DNA of 64,000 bases from Aegilops tauschii subsp. strangulata (GCF_002575655.3 NC_053040.3:361396267-361460266), one strand, 5' to 3'. Positions 46,021 through 58,462 are shown, counted from the first letter of the stretch. A program made the numbers and translations. The notes: generated by a model not told the origin, from the letters alone.

Positions 46021-46740
46021 ATGGCGAATGCAAGGAGCAAGTTCATGCAACCAGATGAAGACACGCCGTTTGGACGACATTTGAAGGAAGTCACCAAGTA
46101 CTTGAACATAGGAATACCAAGCGTCACCGGAACCTACAACGCCACCTTACCTGAAGAGGAGAGCTGGAAGATTCAAGTTATCATTCCAGGAAGGATGTTT
46201 AGTGCCATGAGATTGGTTTTCGAAGCACCAACTTGGAGTTTAGGGAAGAGCATGGCCGCACATATCGCCATGGGACGCATTGGAGAAGTCTATCACCAGG
46301 AGCTTAAGGATACAATTTATCAAATTTGTGGACGTCGAGACACGCAATGGGAGATGATCAAGACCAAGAAGGATGGATCAATTGCAGCTTTCATCCAGGA
46401 GCAGAACCAACATATTCGACGCCAGGAGAATCAGATGTGCACGGACAAGGAAGAACTGAAGAAGGCATTCACGAAGATCAAGGAGCTCCAAGAAGAACTC
46501 AAGGCTAACCGCGAAGATTATTTGGAGGAAATCAACGCACTAGTCGGGAAGATTGACGACCTGGAGAATAAGATTGGAGCATTCGTGGGAAATCCAGTGC
46601 CAAAAGCAGAAGTCGACGAATGCACTTGTCCGGATAACTACATCATCATCGACGACACCGACTCGGAACCAAGTGAAGACGAATGGATTGATGAAGCTGG
46701 AGCGGACATCATGGAGTCTTCAACGGATCAGAGTTTCTAG
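46021..46740 (+). CDS. Extra ORF of the chromodomain Gypsy, unknown function, C-terminal coiled coil
   Basis: An uninterrupted 239-codon frame lies between primer site and gag, about 110 bp after the LTR, and ends at a TAG 200 bp before the gag start. Residues 1-110 look globular (DEDTPFGRHLKEV, SWKIQVIIPGRMF, AAHIAMGRIGEVYH). Residues about 135-195 form a heptad-like coiled coil (KEELKKAFTKIKELQEEL, INALVGKIDDLENKI). The tail is strongly acidic (DDTDSEPSEDEW). No retroviral domain is recognised. Its intact state inside an element whose gag-pol is also intact suggests it is used. It could be a structural or nucleic-acid handling accessory, or a captured host sequence. Confidence 0.75.
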   Translation: MANARSKFMQPDEDTPFGRHLKEVTKYLNIGIPSVTGTYNATLPEEESWKIQVIIPGRMFSAMRLVFEAPTWSLGKSMAAHIAMGRIGEVYHQELKDTIYQICGRRDTQWEMIKTKKDGSIAAFIQEQNQHIRRQENQMCTDKEELKKAFTKIKELQEELKANREDYLEEINALVGKIDDLENKIGAFVGNPVPKAEVDECTCPDNYIIIDDTDSEPSEDEWIDEAGADIMESSTDQSF

Positions 46741-46939
46741 TAGACCACCATATCAGTAGTAGTTTTCCCCCATTTAGTAGTATAGCTCAAGCACTTTGTA
46801 ACGCTAGATAGATCGATTGTTTTGCCTTGTTTGGATTGATTGAGTGATATTGATTGTATTTGTCTCATGAGCATATGGGTAGTGTTTTCTCTCTAGACCT
46901 CATTCTATTCTTAATTCTCATCTTTTCTAAACCTATCAG

Positions 46940-49900
46940 ATGCCTCCGAGACGCGACCCCGGATTTGTTTTCCCGCCAGAGATCACCCAGTTGATTCAGC
47001 AACAGAATGCCCTGATGCAAGTGTTAGTTCAGAACCAAGGCAACAACAACAACCCACCGCCACCACCACCTGTTGATCACTTAGCCCGTTTCTTAAGGCT
47101 AAACCCGCCGGTGTTTTCCAGTAGCACCGAGCCGATAGTTGCAGATGATTGGCTCCGCAAAGTTGGAAGGGAGTTGACCACTGCAGGATGCACAGATGCG
47201 GAAAGAGTGCGTTTTGCCGCACATCAGCTTGATGGACCCGCAGCATCATGGTGGGAGAATTATACAGCCACGCACCCTATTGACACTGTCACATGGGACC
47301 AGTTTCAGCAAGCTTTCCGTACAGCTCATGTTTCAGCAGGAGCTATGGCTATGAAGAAGCGTGAGTTTCGCAACCTACGCCAAGGAGGACGCACCGTAGG
47401 CCAGTATGTGGAGGATTTCAGTAAGTTAGCACGTTATGCACCAGATGACGTTGCTACGGATGCTGCCAAGCAGGAGAAGTTTCTGGAAGGATTGAATGAT
47501 GAGCTGAGTATGCAGTTGATGGTAGCAACTTTCAACAACTACCAGGAGCTGGTAGATAGAGCTCTCATGATTGAAGGGAAGCAACAGCAGATTGAAAACC
47601 ACAAGAGGAAGTATGGACAAGGGAAGTACAATTCTGGAGCCCAGCAGAAGCCACGATTTACCCCGAAGCCGGGAGGACAGTTTCAGCATACCCATGGAGG
47701 AGGTAGTTCGCATAACCATAATGGCTCCAAGAATGGTAATGGGAATGGAGGAGGAAACAGACAGAACCGCACCAATCCATCTACCCCAACCAAGAGAGAT
47801 CTAAGTCACATTACCTGTTTCAAGTGCCAGAAGACGGGACATTATGCTACCGATTGTCCCGAAGCCCAAAATGGAAATGGCAATGGAAGCTCTGGGAAGA
47901 AGCCGAACCCGTTCAACAAAGGACATGTGAACCACATGAGCGTGGAGGAGATTGAAGCTCAGCCTGATGCAGTAATAGGTAAGTTTTTGGTTAAGTCATT
48001 TACTGCAACTGTTTTTTTTGATACTGGTGCATCGCATTCATACATATCAAGGGGATTCGTAAACAAGTTTAAGATGTCCACCCAAGTTCTCAAAACCCCT
48101 ATGTTAGTAACCTCGCCAGGAGCAGAGTATATGGCCACCCAAGGATGTTTTCAGATACCGTTGGCCATTGGAAGGCATGTTTTCCCCTCAGACCTCATTG
48201 TTTTGGAATCACAAGGTTTGGATGTGATTTTGGGAATGGATTGGCTATCGTTGTATGGAGGAAACATCGATTGTGCCAGCAAGACGATTTTGCTTACCAC
48301 CCCGGAAGGAAAAAGGATCATGTATGTATCCCGGCATATGCCGAAGAGGACTCAAGTGAATTCCTTATCAGGAGTTGTACAGGAGGAAGTACCAGTGGTG
48401 AAGGATTATCCAGATGTATTTCCAGAGGAGTTGCCAGGCATGCCACCAGATAGAGACATTGAGTTTTTGATTGAACTTTTGCCAGGCACAGGGCCAATAT
48501 CTAAGAGACCGTACAGGATGCCCGCAAAGGATTTGGAGGAAATTAAGAAGCAGATCAAGGAGTTACTGGATAAAGGCTATATTCGCCCAAGTTCGTCACC
48601 TTGGGGATCACCAGTACCTCTAGTAGAGAAGAAAGATGGATCACTAAGGATGGTTGTTGATTACCGAGGATTGAATGAAGTGACCATCAAAAACAAGTAC
48701 CCACTGCTGATGATAAATGATTTGTTTGACCGCTTGCAAGGAGCTAAAGTATTTTCCAAGATCGATCTACGATCGGGATACCATCAGTTAAAGATTCGAG
48801 AGCAGGATATACCTAAGACGGCATTTACCACCAGATATGGATTGTATGAGTATACCGTTATGTCATTTGGACTGACTAACGCACCTGCCTATTTCATGAA
48901 CCTGATGAACAAAGTGTTTATGGAGTTTCTGGATAAGTTCATCGTGGTGTTCATTGATGATATTTTAATCTTTTCCAAGGATGAAGAAGAGCATGAGGAG
49001 CATTTACGATTGGTACTTGAGAAGCTCAGAGAACATCAGTTATATGCCAAGTTCAGCAAGTGTGAGTTTTGGTTGAAGGAAGTTGGATTCCTTGGACATG
49101 TTATTTCTGGAGAAGGAATAGCAGTAGACCCTGCCAAGGTTGACACAGTGACAAGTTGGGAATCGCCCACGACAGTTGGAGAAATCCGGAGTTTTCTTGG
49201 ACTTGCAGGATACTACCGGAGATTCATCGAGAATTTCTCAAGGATTGCTAAGCCTATGACCGAGCTATTAAAGAAAGACACCAAATTCAATTGGACTGAA
49301 GAATGTGAAGCTAGTTTCCAAGAGTTGAAGAAACGATTGGTTACCTCACCAGTGTTGATTCTGCCAGATCAACGCGAGGACTATGAAGTTTATTGCGACG
49401 CTTCTCGTCGAGGACTTGGAGCAGTGCTTATGCAGGAAGGAAGAGTTGTTTCGTATGCTTCACGACAACTTAAACCCCATGAGAAGAATTATGCTATGCA
49501 TGATTTGGAATTAGCAGCCGTGGCGCATGCATTGAAGACATGGAGACATTTTCTCATTGGAAACCATTGTGAAGTGTACACGGATCACAAGAGTTTGAAG
49601 TACATTTTCACGCAGAAGGAGTTAAACCTCAGACAGAGGAGATGGTTGGAGCTCATCAAAGACTATGATATGAGATTGCATTATCACCCTGGAAAGGCTA
49701 ACGTAGTAGCAGACGCGTTGAGCCGCAAGAGTCATATCAACACCCTCATGACAGGAGAGTTACCTCAGGAGTTAGCCGAGGACCTACGTGAGCTATGTTT
49801 GGAGATAGTCCCTAGAGGCTATTTAGTGACATTGGAGATTCAGTCTACCTTGATGGAAAGGATCAGAGAAGCTCAGAAGACAGACAAGGAGATTGAAGAG

Positions 49901-51325
49901 ATAAAGGAGAAGATGAGCAAAGGAAAAGCCAAGGGATTTCGTGAGGATGAGCACGATACCTTATGGTTCGAGGACCGCGTATATGTGCCAAATGATCCGG
50001 AGATCAGGAAGTTGATTTTGCAAGAAGCCCATGATTCACCGTACTCGATTCACCAAGGGAATACCAAGATGTATTTGGATCTGAAGAATACTTTCTGGTG
50101 GATCGGAATGAAGAAGGATATTGCGGAGTTTGTAGCAGTTTGTGATGTATGTCAGAGAGTGAAGGCAGAGCATCAGAAGCCAGCAGGATTGCTACAGCCA
50201 TTGCCGATACCCGAATGGAAGTGGGATAAAATAGGCATGGATTTTATCACAGGATTACCCAGGACTCGTTCAGGCTATGACTCGATATGGGTTGTAGTTG
50301 ACCGTTTGACGAAAGTGGCTCATTTCATTCCAGTGAAGACCACCTACACCAGTGCTAAGTTGGCAAAGATATACATGACCAGGATAGTATGTTTGCATGG
50401 AGTTCCGAGGACCATTGTATCAGACAGAGGAACCCAATTTACCTCGAAGTTTTGGAAGCAGTTACATGAAACATTGGGAACCAGGCTGGAATTTAGTACA
50501 GCATTTCACCCGCAGACAGATGGACAGACCGAGAGAGTCAACCAGATTTTGGAGGATATGTTGAGAGCATGTACACTAGATTATGGATCTAGTTGGGACG
50601 ACAATTTGCCATATGCGGAGTTTTCATATAACAACAGTTATCAAACCAGTTTGAAGATGGCCCCTTTCGAAGCTTTGTACGGAAGGAGGTGTAGAACACC
50701 GTTGTTATGGGATGAAGTTGGAGATCGTCAGTTGTTTGGACCAGATTTGATTAAGGAGTCTGAACAGAAAGTAAGGTTGATTCGCGATAGGCTCAAGGTA
50801 GCCCAGTCCAGGCAGAAGAGTTATGCTGATTCTAAACGAAAGGAGACAGTTCACGAAGTCGGAGACAGAGTGTATCTTCGAGTATCGCCACTTCGAGGAG
50901 TGAAGCGCTTTGGAGTTAAGGGAAAGTTAGCGCCCCGTTTTATCGGACCATACAGAATTTTGGAACGTATGGGAGAAGTTGCCTACAAGCTGGAATTGCC
51001 CGAAGGATTGTCTGGAGTACATGACGTATTTCACGTTTTGCAGTTGAAGAAGTGCCACGCAGAGATGGCTGAGATACCGCTGAGAGATACTGTGCCACTG
51101 GAAGCGATTCAGTTGGAAAGTGATTTGACCTATGAGGAGAAGCCAGTTAAGATTCTCGAGTATGCCAGCCGAGTTACCCGCAACAAGGTTATCAAGTTTT
51201 GCAAAGTTCAGTGGAGTCACCACACAGAAGATGAGGCCACCTGGGAGCGAGAGGAAGATCTACGGAAAAACCACTCCCACCTGTTTTCTAGCCAACCCGA
51301 ATCTCGAGGGCGAGATTCATCTTAA
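46940..51325 (+). CDS. Gag-Pol polyprotein of a chromodomain Gypsy element
   Basis: 1461 codons in one frame. Gag capsid region about residues 50-225 ([30 protein letters not shown]). A Gly/Asn-rich linker leads to a zinc knuckle C293-x2-C-x4-H-x4-C306. Protease with DTGA at residue 361. Reverse transcriptase about 520-700 with FIDD at 671-674, the YxDD-type catalytic box. RNase H with CDAS at 819-822. Integrase zinc region from H1031, and catalytic residues D1101, D1162 and E1198, giving the D-D-35-E spacing. A C-terminal chromodomain covers about 1400-1445. All expected catalytic residues are present and no stop or frameshift is seen. Gag and pol share a frame, as usual in this clade. The start was chosen as the first ATG, just before [11 protein letters not shown]. 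Confidence 0.95.
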   Translation: MPPRRDPGFVFPPEITQLIQQQNALMQVLVQNQGNNNNPPPPPPVDHLARFLRLNPPVFSSSTEPIVADDWLRKVGRELTTAGCTDAERVRFAAHQLDGPAASWWENYTATHPIDTVTWDQFQQAFRTAHVSAGAMAMKKREFRNLRQGGRTVGQYVEDFSKLARYAPDDVATDAAKQEKFLEGLNDELSMQLMVATFNNYQELVDRALMIEGKQQQIENHKRKYGQGKYNSGAQQKPRFTPKPGGQFQHTHGGGSSHNHNGSKNGNGNGGGNRQNRTNPSTPTKRDLSHITCFKCQKTGHYATDCPEAQNGNGNGSSGKKPNPFNKGHVNHMSVEEIEAQPDAVIGKFLVKSFTATVFFDTGASHSYISRGFVNKFKMSTQVLKTPMLVTSPGAEYMATQGCFQIPLAIGRHVFPSDLIVLESQGLDVILGMDWLSLYGGNIDCASKTILLTTPEGKRIMYVSRHMPKRTQVNSLSGVVQEEVPVVKDYPDVFPEELPGMPPDRDIEFLIELLPGTGPISKRPYRMPAKDLEEIKKQIKELLDKGYIRPSSSPWGSPVPLVEKKDGSLRMVVDYRGLNEVTIKNKYPLLMINDLFDRLQGAKVFSKIDLRSGYHQLKIREQDIPKTAFTTRYGLYEYTVMSFGLTNAPAYFMNLMNKVFMEFLDKFIVVFIDDILIFSKDEEEHEEHLRLVLEKLREHQLYAKFSKCEFWLKEVGFLGHVISGEGIAVDPAKVDTVTSWESPTTVGEIRSFLGLAGYYRRFIENFSRIAKPMTELLKKDTKFNWTEECEASFQELKKRLVTSPVLILPDQREDYEVYCDASRRGLGAVLMQEGRVVSYASRQLKPHEKNYAMHDLELAAVAHALKTWRHFLIGNHCEVYTDHKSLKYIFTQKELNLRQRRWLELIKDYDMRLHYHPGKANVVADALSRKSHINTLMTGELPQELAEDLRELCLEIVPRGYLVTLEIQSTLMERIREAQKTDKEIEEIKEKMSKGKAKGFREDEHDTLWFEDRVYVPNDPEIRKLILQEAHDSPYSIHQGNTKMYLDLKNTFWWIGMKKDIAEFVAVCDVCQRVKAEHQKPAGLLQPLPIPEWKWDKIGMDFITGLPRTRSGYDSIWVVVDRLTKVAHFIPVKTTYTSAKLAKIYMTRIVCLHGVPRTIVSDRGTQFTSKFWKQLHETLGTRLEFSTAFHPQTDGQTERVNQILEDMLRACTLDYGSSWDDNLPYAEFSYNNSYQTSLKMAPFEALYGRRCRTPLLWDEVGDRQLFGPDLIKESEQKVRLIRDRLKVAQSRQKSYADSKRKETVHEVGDRVYLRVSPLRGVKRFGVKGKLAPRFIGPYRILERMGEVAYKLELPEGLSGVHDVFHVLQLKKCHAEMAEIPLRDTVPLEAIQLESDLTYEEKPVKILEYASRVTRNKVIKFCKVQWSHHTEDEATWEREEDLRKNHSHLFSSQPESRGRDSS

Positions 51326-51337
51326 GGGGGGTAGGTT

Positions 51338-54078
51338 TGTGACATCCCAAATTTTCAAATTGGAATGTTATACATAGATCATCATTGCATATCATGTTTT
51401 GTTGCATTTTGACAAATCCTCGATAAATCCTAAGCAACTCAAGGACCCTCGGAGAGAGTTGGGGATTTTTCTCGTATTTTCAATTTGATTTTTCAAACGA
51501 GGATTTTGGTTTTAATTATTTTTCTCTCTGGAAAAATATTTCAATTTTAAATAAACGAGAGGAGAAAATATGACTTCTCCAAAACAATTGAAACACTGGA
51601 GGAAAAATGTTAAAATCATTATTTGGAATTTATTTGGATTTTATTTGCAATTTTTATTGCATTTAAAAATATGCATGTTTTCAAAATATTTATTTTTGAT
51701 TTTAAAAATGTTCACCCTATTCTAGATTTTCTAACTAGACGGGGAAAATTTATTTCATTTTTTCTGATTTTTATTTATTTTTCTACGCAATTTTTTTTCC
51801 GCGGAACTTATTTAAAAAAAAAACAAACGCGCCGCGCCGACTGGGCCGAGCCCAGCCGACGGCCCGCCCCGTCGCCCCTCTCCTCTTCCCGCACGCCTCG
51901 CCGCCGCCGGAGTCCGCCATCGCCACGGTAGCCGCCGCCGCCTCGGATGCCCCTTCCCCAAACCTTCCTAGCCCCCCCTTCCACAAATAGACCCCCCCTC
52001 CGTTTTCCTCACCACCGCCGCCGGAGGATCCCGCCGCCGCCGCCCGCATCCGGCCGCCGCCGCCCGCCGTTTGCCTCGATGCCCGCCACCGGGAGTCGCC
52101 GGAGCCGCCGCCCCCTCGCCGCCGGAGCCCCCTCCCCGAGCCCCGCACCCCTCGCGCCCGAGCCCCGCCCGCCGGAGCCCCTCGCCGAGCCCGCCGTAGA
52201 GGTACTGCCGCCGGCCGTCTTCGTTGTGACCGGTTTTCTGAAGAAAAAAAACAAACCTAGATCGGTTTTTTTTCGGTTTTCTTATTTCGCGAGCGTTCAC
52301 CGAACCGTTCGTTTTAACGAACGCGTTCATCGGTTTTTCTCTGTTAACGAACGTCCGTTATTTAACCGTTCGTCCGTTTTTCTTTTTCGTCGGATTTTCT
52401 CGTTATTTTCTCGGATTCGATTTCTGATCGAATTTTCGAATCTGTTTAACTTTTCGCTCGTTTATCGGAATCAGGTGATTCAAGCGCCTAGAGTTTCGTC
52501 TCGAAATTCTCTTTCCGTTTAACCTACTCAAACAAGTTTTTGCTACAGTAAAATTTGACCTAGATCCAGATTAGCAAACGAAGTTTCTTTCTTTCGCCGT
52601 TTGAATTTCGTTGCTTCTTTCGAGTTGATTCTTTTTGCAAACCGGAGTTCTTGAGTTGAATTTTCTGGTTGGATCTTTCATTCGAGTTTTACCTGTGCAT
52701 TAGATGAGTACTGATTGTATGCTTGTTTGTTTGCGATAGAGTACCCGGAGTGTGCCGCTTGTTACTTTAACTCGCTAGGTTTTGCGGATCATCAGCAAGG
52801 CAAGTAACACTTTGATCATACCCCGTTCATACCCAGTTTTATTGCATTAGATCTTTTCCTTCAAACATTGCATGATTAGGATCTAATTAAACTGTGGGTA
52901 TTGGGAAGTAGTTGAGGTAGTACCTATTACCTGTTTTACTATATCAAACCCTTGGGAGTTACTTCTACGTTGCTATTATATTGCCATGCTATGCTCGTAG
53001 ACGTGGATTGGGTTTGAGTGATATTCATGACAGATGTGAGATGTTTAATAATGGTTCAACTTAAGGTGGCAACTAAAACTCACATCTGGGTGGATTGAGG
53101 CACCTGGAGAACCCAGTGTTGTCTGTTTGTATAAGGACCGCCACCCAGGCTCAAAGGGATCATAAGATTATTCATGCTAGAAGCTTCCGTGTGCAGCCAC
53201 AAGCTATTATGGGATCTAGCATAGCTGAGTAGGTTACAGGATCTCCTGAAGAGGTGGACTAGCAGATGTAGGGGAAAGTAGGTGTACCGGTCCATCCAGA
53301 GTAAAGAGTGATTGTTTCTGAAAGACTGTGTCTCGGTCATCCGTTTCTCAAACATCATGCAGTGCGAGAATCAAGCGGAGGCGATCGAGTCTTGTGGAGA
53401 AAAGTGCACAAACCTCTGCCGAGTGTACAAACTAATCATGATTAGCCGTGTCCCCGGTTATGGACAACTTGAGTATCTAGTACCTGGATTGTCATTTGAA
53501 TCTCATCACCGTGATACTTATAATTAATTTTGTTGGGTTAATGATGATACTTAATTGGGATTGAGTTGGAGGTAACTTCTCAATGTTTCAACCACCATGA
53601 TAGTTAAATAAAATTTATTCCTTTGCAGTAGGATAAAATTGGCTTTTCGCAAAAACTGTAACCATAGAGCTTTCCACCAGCCATATATGCATATAGTATA
53701 GCATTATCATTGTTCATTGTTCTCTATGTGTTACATTGCCAGCATATTCCATGTGCTGACCCATTTTCGGGCTGCAACGTTTCATGTTGCAGCCTTTTCA
53801 GACGACGAGTAAGGTGCCTTAGGTCGTGGTCTTATACTCAGTGATGCCGCTGGAGTTGATGGACTCACTTATCTTCCAAGTCTTCCGCTGTTATCGTTAT
53901 TAGATGGCCTTAAGCCATGTTTTTTTATACTTAATCTCTTTGGAGATTTTCGATGTAATAAGTGTGTGATTGCTACTCTGTTATAAATCCTCCATTTGTA
54001 CTGTGCGTGTCAGCATTACTGATCCAGGGATGACACTGGTGCACAGCAGCACAGGCCATTTGAGGTCTGGTCGCTACA
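51338..54078 (+). repeat. 3' LTR of the chromodomain Gypsy
   Basis: It pairs with 43195-45909. Differences visible by eye are scattered substitutions and a few small insertions, such as an extra TTTATTTGGATT near 51630. Confidence 0.93.
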
Positions 54079-54292
54079 ACGAGACAGGCCAGTGCAGGAG
54101 GATTTCCACACCCAACCTGCTCCACGCTGTTATGGAAAGGACCCAGTGGATTACCTAGACCCTCACGACGCTTGACGTCATGTCGAGGCAAACCGAGCGC
54201 CTCCTCGGTCCATCTACGGATCACGAGGACTCGCGCCGGCTGGGCCGGACGGCTACAACGCCTGGTTAGATAGGAACAGCCGGGACCGAGAT

Positions 54293-55170
54293 CAAACATC
54301 TGTGCATCGTGGCTCGGTCGTAAACATTGAGAAACTTGGTTTTAAAATTCATGTTGATCCAAAACTCGTCTGAAAATCATGTAACTTGGCATGGTGTTAT
54401 GACATGCATCAACGTGCTGTGGTAAAAATATTGTCTGATTTGGGACAAGTTTTGGTATAAGCTTCTTACAAACCGTAGCTTCTCTCAAGAAGCCTCATGG
54501 TTTCGAGAGGGAACGTGTCACCTTTGTATGTGAAACGACATACACTGCCTCTTCCCGCCTTGATTTTATTAAAGAGGCAGCATGCAGCTATAGGACGGTC
54601 GTGTTACAATTTGGAATTATTCACGGCATATTTGGCCTTTTTATAAATTATTTGAGTTTCTAGGCATTTAATGTGCATAATTCAAATCTGAACTACAGAC
54701 ACATGCCCCAGTGCACCAAACCGGGTTGAAAATCATATACGCGTCCTTGGGTGAATGTTTAGGTCTCATGCAAGAAATGGAAATGAATTTCAACCATCTG
54801 GGCGTCGTGGCTCGACCGGAAACATTGAGAAACTTGGTTTTAAAATTCCTGTCAATCCAAAACTCGCCTGAAAATCATGAAACTGGGCATGGTGTCATGA
54901 CATGGCACCAACGTTGTGTGGTATTTTTTTACTGATTTGGGACAAGTTTTGGTATAAGCTTCTTACAAACCGTAGCTTCTCTCAAGAAGCCTCATAGTTC
55001 CGAGAGGGAACGTGTCACCTTTGTGTGTGAAATGACATACGCAACCTCTTCCTGCCTTGATTTATTTTACTAAGGCAACATGCAACTATTGGAGTGTAGT
55101 GCTAAAATATGAAATTATTCAAGGTTCATTTTGCCTTTCTTGTACATTATTTGAGTTTTCTAGGCATTTA
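54293..55170. repeat. 498-bp tandem repeat, about 1.8 copies
   Basis: CATTGAGAAACTTGGTTTTA occurs at 54325 and 54823, exactly 498 bp apart, and similarity continues over the whole unit (TTTGGGACAAGTTTTGGTAT, CGAGAGGGAACGTGTCACCT). The second copy stops at about 55170. It is not coding. I recall related sequence as scattered in Triticeae genomes but cannot name the family. Confidence 0.85.
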
Positions 55171-55265
55171 GAACAAATAGCTGCCATGTTATTATCGCAA
55201 ATGGTTGTATTATTCCAACCATGGGCGTTCCACTAACCATTTACTACCGCGGGCAGCTTTTTGAT

Positions 55266-55373
55266 TAGATGGGACGCGTGTGAGCCGTTCGCCGTGCAGG
55301 CTCGATGAGACGCGTGCGAGCCGTTCGCCGTGCAGGCTCGATGAGACGCGTGCGAGCAGTCCGCCGCACAGGC
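55266..55373. repeat. 36-bp minisatellite, three copies
   Basis: GACGCGTGCGAGCCGTTCGC starts at 55273, 55309 and 55345, with the last copy more diverged. It lies just upstream of the F-box pseudogene. Confidence 0.85.
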
Positions 55374-55509
55374 GCCAGTGGTGCCAAAAATTTATTGATG
55401 GTTTTGGTTTTGGCCACCTCGTGAAGGTATGTAGAACAGTTTCCAGTGCTCCTCCTACTCCTCCGTTATTATCTATAAGCGCCGCCGCCGAGGATCGCCG
55501 CCTGCCGTG

Positions 55510-57240
55510 ATGGAGGACGAGCCGACCAACAAGTGGGGGCGGGTCGAGCCAGAACCACAAGAACCTTCCGTGAGCGTGGACTTCATCAGCAGCCTCCACG
55601 ACGAGATGTTGGTAACCATCATATCCCTCCTTCCCATCAAATCTGGCGTGCGGGCCACTACCCTCTCCTGACGGTGGTGCCCCCTTTGGCACTCCACCCC
55701 CTGGACCTCATTGACGACGGTGAGCTCTGCAGCGGGGAGCGCAAAAACTTGGACGCATTGTCCCACATCCTCGCCATGCACCCTGGGCCGATCAAACACC
55801 TTGCCATCGGCAGGTTCCGTTCCAACTGTAACGACGAAACCAAGTTTCACGAGTGGTTCCTATCCCCTGCCCTAGATCGGCTTGAGGAGCTCAGCTTTCA
55901 TGCTGGACGTCCTCGCTCGGTGCCGCCGTCTGCGCTCCGCCTCGTGCCCACGCTGCGCCGCTACGTTTAGGTAGTGCTTTCCCCCCCAGTTTGATGCCAC
56001 ACCCACTCTTCATCTCCCTAAACTGAAGCACCTGGAGCTCATGGGCATCCACACCTCGAAGGAGGATTTGGAGGGCCTGCTCGGCGGCTGTACAACGCTC
56101 GAGTACCTTCGTCTTCAGGTGATGGATGGGTTCAGTACTCCACATCGCCTCGATGAATGTCTGTATGATTTATGTGCATTGCTGGTACTGCAACATGTTG
56201 TTAGTTGAGTGGTTTCACGATATGGTCATTGAGAATTTGCCTTTCCTTGAAAAAATTGTTTGTACTTATTAAAGAAGGTCCAACAAGAATCAGGGTCATT
56301 GATGCACCGGAATTGACAGTGTTGGGCTATTCGTGTGCTGAATTCTCGAACTTGTTACTGGATCATTTTCGTTCAGGTACAATAGTCTTCTTCTTCTCCT
56401 TCTTCTTATTGGACATCACATTTTATCTATTTTTGTTGATCAATGTTCGACTGACATCCAGAAAATGATTCCCACAAGCTTGACCCCGTCTCTGCGCATA
56501 GTGAAAAATATCTTGGCACTACATCTTGTCGACCTCGATCTGGATGAAGTTGTTAGATTCCTTAGATGCTTTCCGTGCATGAAGAAGCTATACATTGAGG
56601 TGATTCTCCTTTCCTGTAAATTGTTAACCACAACAAAGTTCAATTTGTTGTTACTTTTACCCATAATTACAATGACAAATGTAGTATGATTTCTAAAGGA
56701 AATTTGGAGGATTTCAATATATAAATCTTTTGGGATGTTAACCATGAAAGATTGAAGATGGCATGCATGTCACTCTTCATGCATTTTAGAAATCCTGCAA
56801 ATCAAAGAGGCCCAAAGTGTTCAAAACTACAACTAGGCATTAATATGTTATCTCCGTTTGCAGATACAAGTAGGCCTAAAAGTGGAAAATGTGGCGCAAT
56901 ATAACAATCCCATTGAATGCCTTGATCTTGATGTCACAGAAATTACATTGAACGAGTACCGAGGCACCACACCAGAGATTAAATTTGCCAGGTTCTTTGT
57001 TCAGAAAGCAAGTGTGCTCAAGGTAATGAGGTTTGCCCTACATATAGCATGCAGAAGTGAAGGGTTTGCTAATCCGCAAAGGCGTCTACAGGTGAATGGA
57101 AAATGCTGTGCAGAAGCTGATTTCAGTTTGTAGCTTCAGATGATAATTTATTCGGAAGTTACTGTACCAAGCCGCTATATGACTTCTCGGTGTCTGATCC
57201 TTCCACAGAAATAATGCATGACTCAGATTCTGAATAAGAT
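55510..57240 (+). pseudogene. F-box/LRR (FBD-type) protein pseudogene
   Basis: From ATG 55510 a short leader precedes an F-box-like segment (DFISSLHDEMLVTIISLLPI, then RATTLS). A TGA at 55669-55671 falls where the family has LSRRW, and a C-run length change near 55695 shifts the frame. Matching sequence continues as LDLIDDGELCSGERK and SHILAMHPGPIKHLAIGRF. After another frame change, an LRR block contains LPKLKHLELMGIH. The exon appears to end at CTTCAG|GTGATGG (about 56118). Further exons hold RVIDAPELTVLGYS, LTPSLRIVKNI and PIECLDLDVTEI, the usual order in these proteins. Functional relatives are substrate adaptors of SCF ubiquitin ligases. With at least three lesions this copy is dead. Confidence 0.85.
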
Positions 57241-58462
57241 GAATTTGATTTGTAAGAATGGTTTGAACGTTGTAATCTTTGAATGTGGGCCTTGTAATAC
57301 TGGAATTTGAACCTTGCAATATTTCTGGTATTTGTGATATAACATAATTGGATGTTTAATTTGGTTATGAATTCATGTCTTTATAAGTATCACTACAAAA
57401 AAAGACACTTGCGTGATGATACATGTTTGTCACACTAGGTCACGTTTTCTGTCATGCATGTACATCTATGACGATTTTATGACAGAATCAAGATAGTCAT
57501 ACATGTGCTGTCGTAGAAGTGTTCCATGACATTACCAAAATTATCATCACAGAAGTGTCCACTTCCATGACGATAAATCGCGCGTCATGGAAGTGCTTTC
57601 GTCAAGGGTGACCGACACATGGCATCCACCGTAACGGGTCGCCGTTAAGCTATCGGTTCCGGTTTTGGATCCGATAACCCGTTAACAGCCCAGACCAATG
57701 AGGATTTTCCACGTGTAAAATTGTCATTGGCCGGAGGAAACACGTGTTGGCGCACCGTTGGGACAGATGTCATCCATTCATTGGACAGGAGACGCCTATG
57801 ATAAGTCGACACGTGGCACGGCCCAACAGAGGCCCATTCCGATGAAAAGGCCGGCCTGTTTGACTTGGTCAAAAGGTAACGGACCGACCCACGGAAAGCC
57901 TATTCCTATATAGCCCATTTACGACCCGCTAACTCACGACCCGTTACAGCCTATCGGAATTAAGCCCAATAGCTTCATCTGGGCCGTCCAATATGATTCC
58001 AGCCCATTGTAACTTCCGGCCCATGTATGGCCCATGATGTCTTTCAGCCCATACGAGGCCATTTATAACTCTTGGCCCATTAACGGCCCGTAGTGAATCT
58101 GGCCCGCAATGAACAGTGTATCGCTTCATACCCACTAACGGCCCATTATTCCATTGGGCCGTTTCCAACCCGTGTTATCTTTCGGCCTTCTCAGGGCCCA
58201 TTTATTCTTGGGCTTATGTCCAGCATTCGGTTACTTACGGCCCATTACTGGCCTTTTTTGCTTGTGGGCCAAATTCAGGTCGTGGTTACAATAGGCCCGT
58301 TTGCGGCCCGTTAATCCGTTGGATCATTTTCATAGCATCATCAAATACGGCCGATTAATGATGGCCTGTTATTGTCGGCCCATGAACGGACGATTCCAAA
58401 TCTAGCCCGTTTACGGCCCATAATGCGGTTTGTTATTGGCCCATGTTTGACCGATCGATCAT

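Larger units (their letters stand above)
43195..54078 (+). mobile_element. Intact chromodomain Gypsy retrotransposon (Tekay/Del type)
   Basis: LTRs of 2715 bp (43195-45909) and 2741 bp (51338-54078) start TGTAACATCCC / TGTGACATCCC and end GGTCGCTACA. The duplication ACGAG lies at 43190-43194 and 54079-54083. A tRNA-Met primer site follows the 5' LTR, and a purine run (AAGGGGGGTAGG) precedes the 3' LTR. Between them are two undamaged frames, 46021-46740 and 46940-51325. Long LTRs plus an integrase followed by a chromodomain are the marks of the Tekay (Del) chromovirus clade. It is the best-preserved element here and one of the youngest. Confidence 0.95.
32721..54292 (+). mobile_element. Gypsy element, second copy of the gag-protease lineage, split by two younger elements, 3' end missing
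   Basis: The 5' LTR (32721-33215) begins TGACGGTGTCCTGG and ends ACACCGACA, like the LTRs at 7017 and 61446. The internal sequence follows, with the same start motif (LVPGQLFVF) and the same YVPPTTH block as the other copies. Angela lies inside (33347-41954), as does the chromodomain Gypsy (43195-54078). Internal sequence resumes at 54079-54292 with codons homologous to the left copy (RSIYGSRG is shared). No protease, pol or 3' LTR follows; a tandem repeat takes over at 54293. Confidence 0.8.
33263..54292 (+). pseudogene. gag-region reading frame of the second Gypsy copy, in three separated pieces
   Basis: The pieces are 33263-33346 (28 codons from the ATG), 41960-43189 and 54079-54292. At the first junction the frame resumes directly once one TGACC duplication is discounted, and at the second once one ACGAG duplication is discounted. 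It was already damaged: a TGA at 42245-42247, a frame change before 42429 (where YVPPTTHLVATI appears), a further change near 42690 and a TGA near 54170. The capsid, protease and polymerase parts are absent. Confidence 0.75.
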
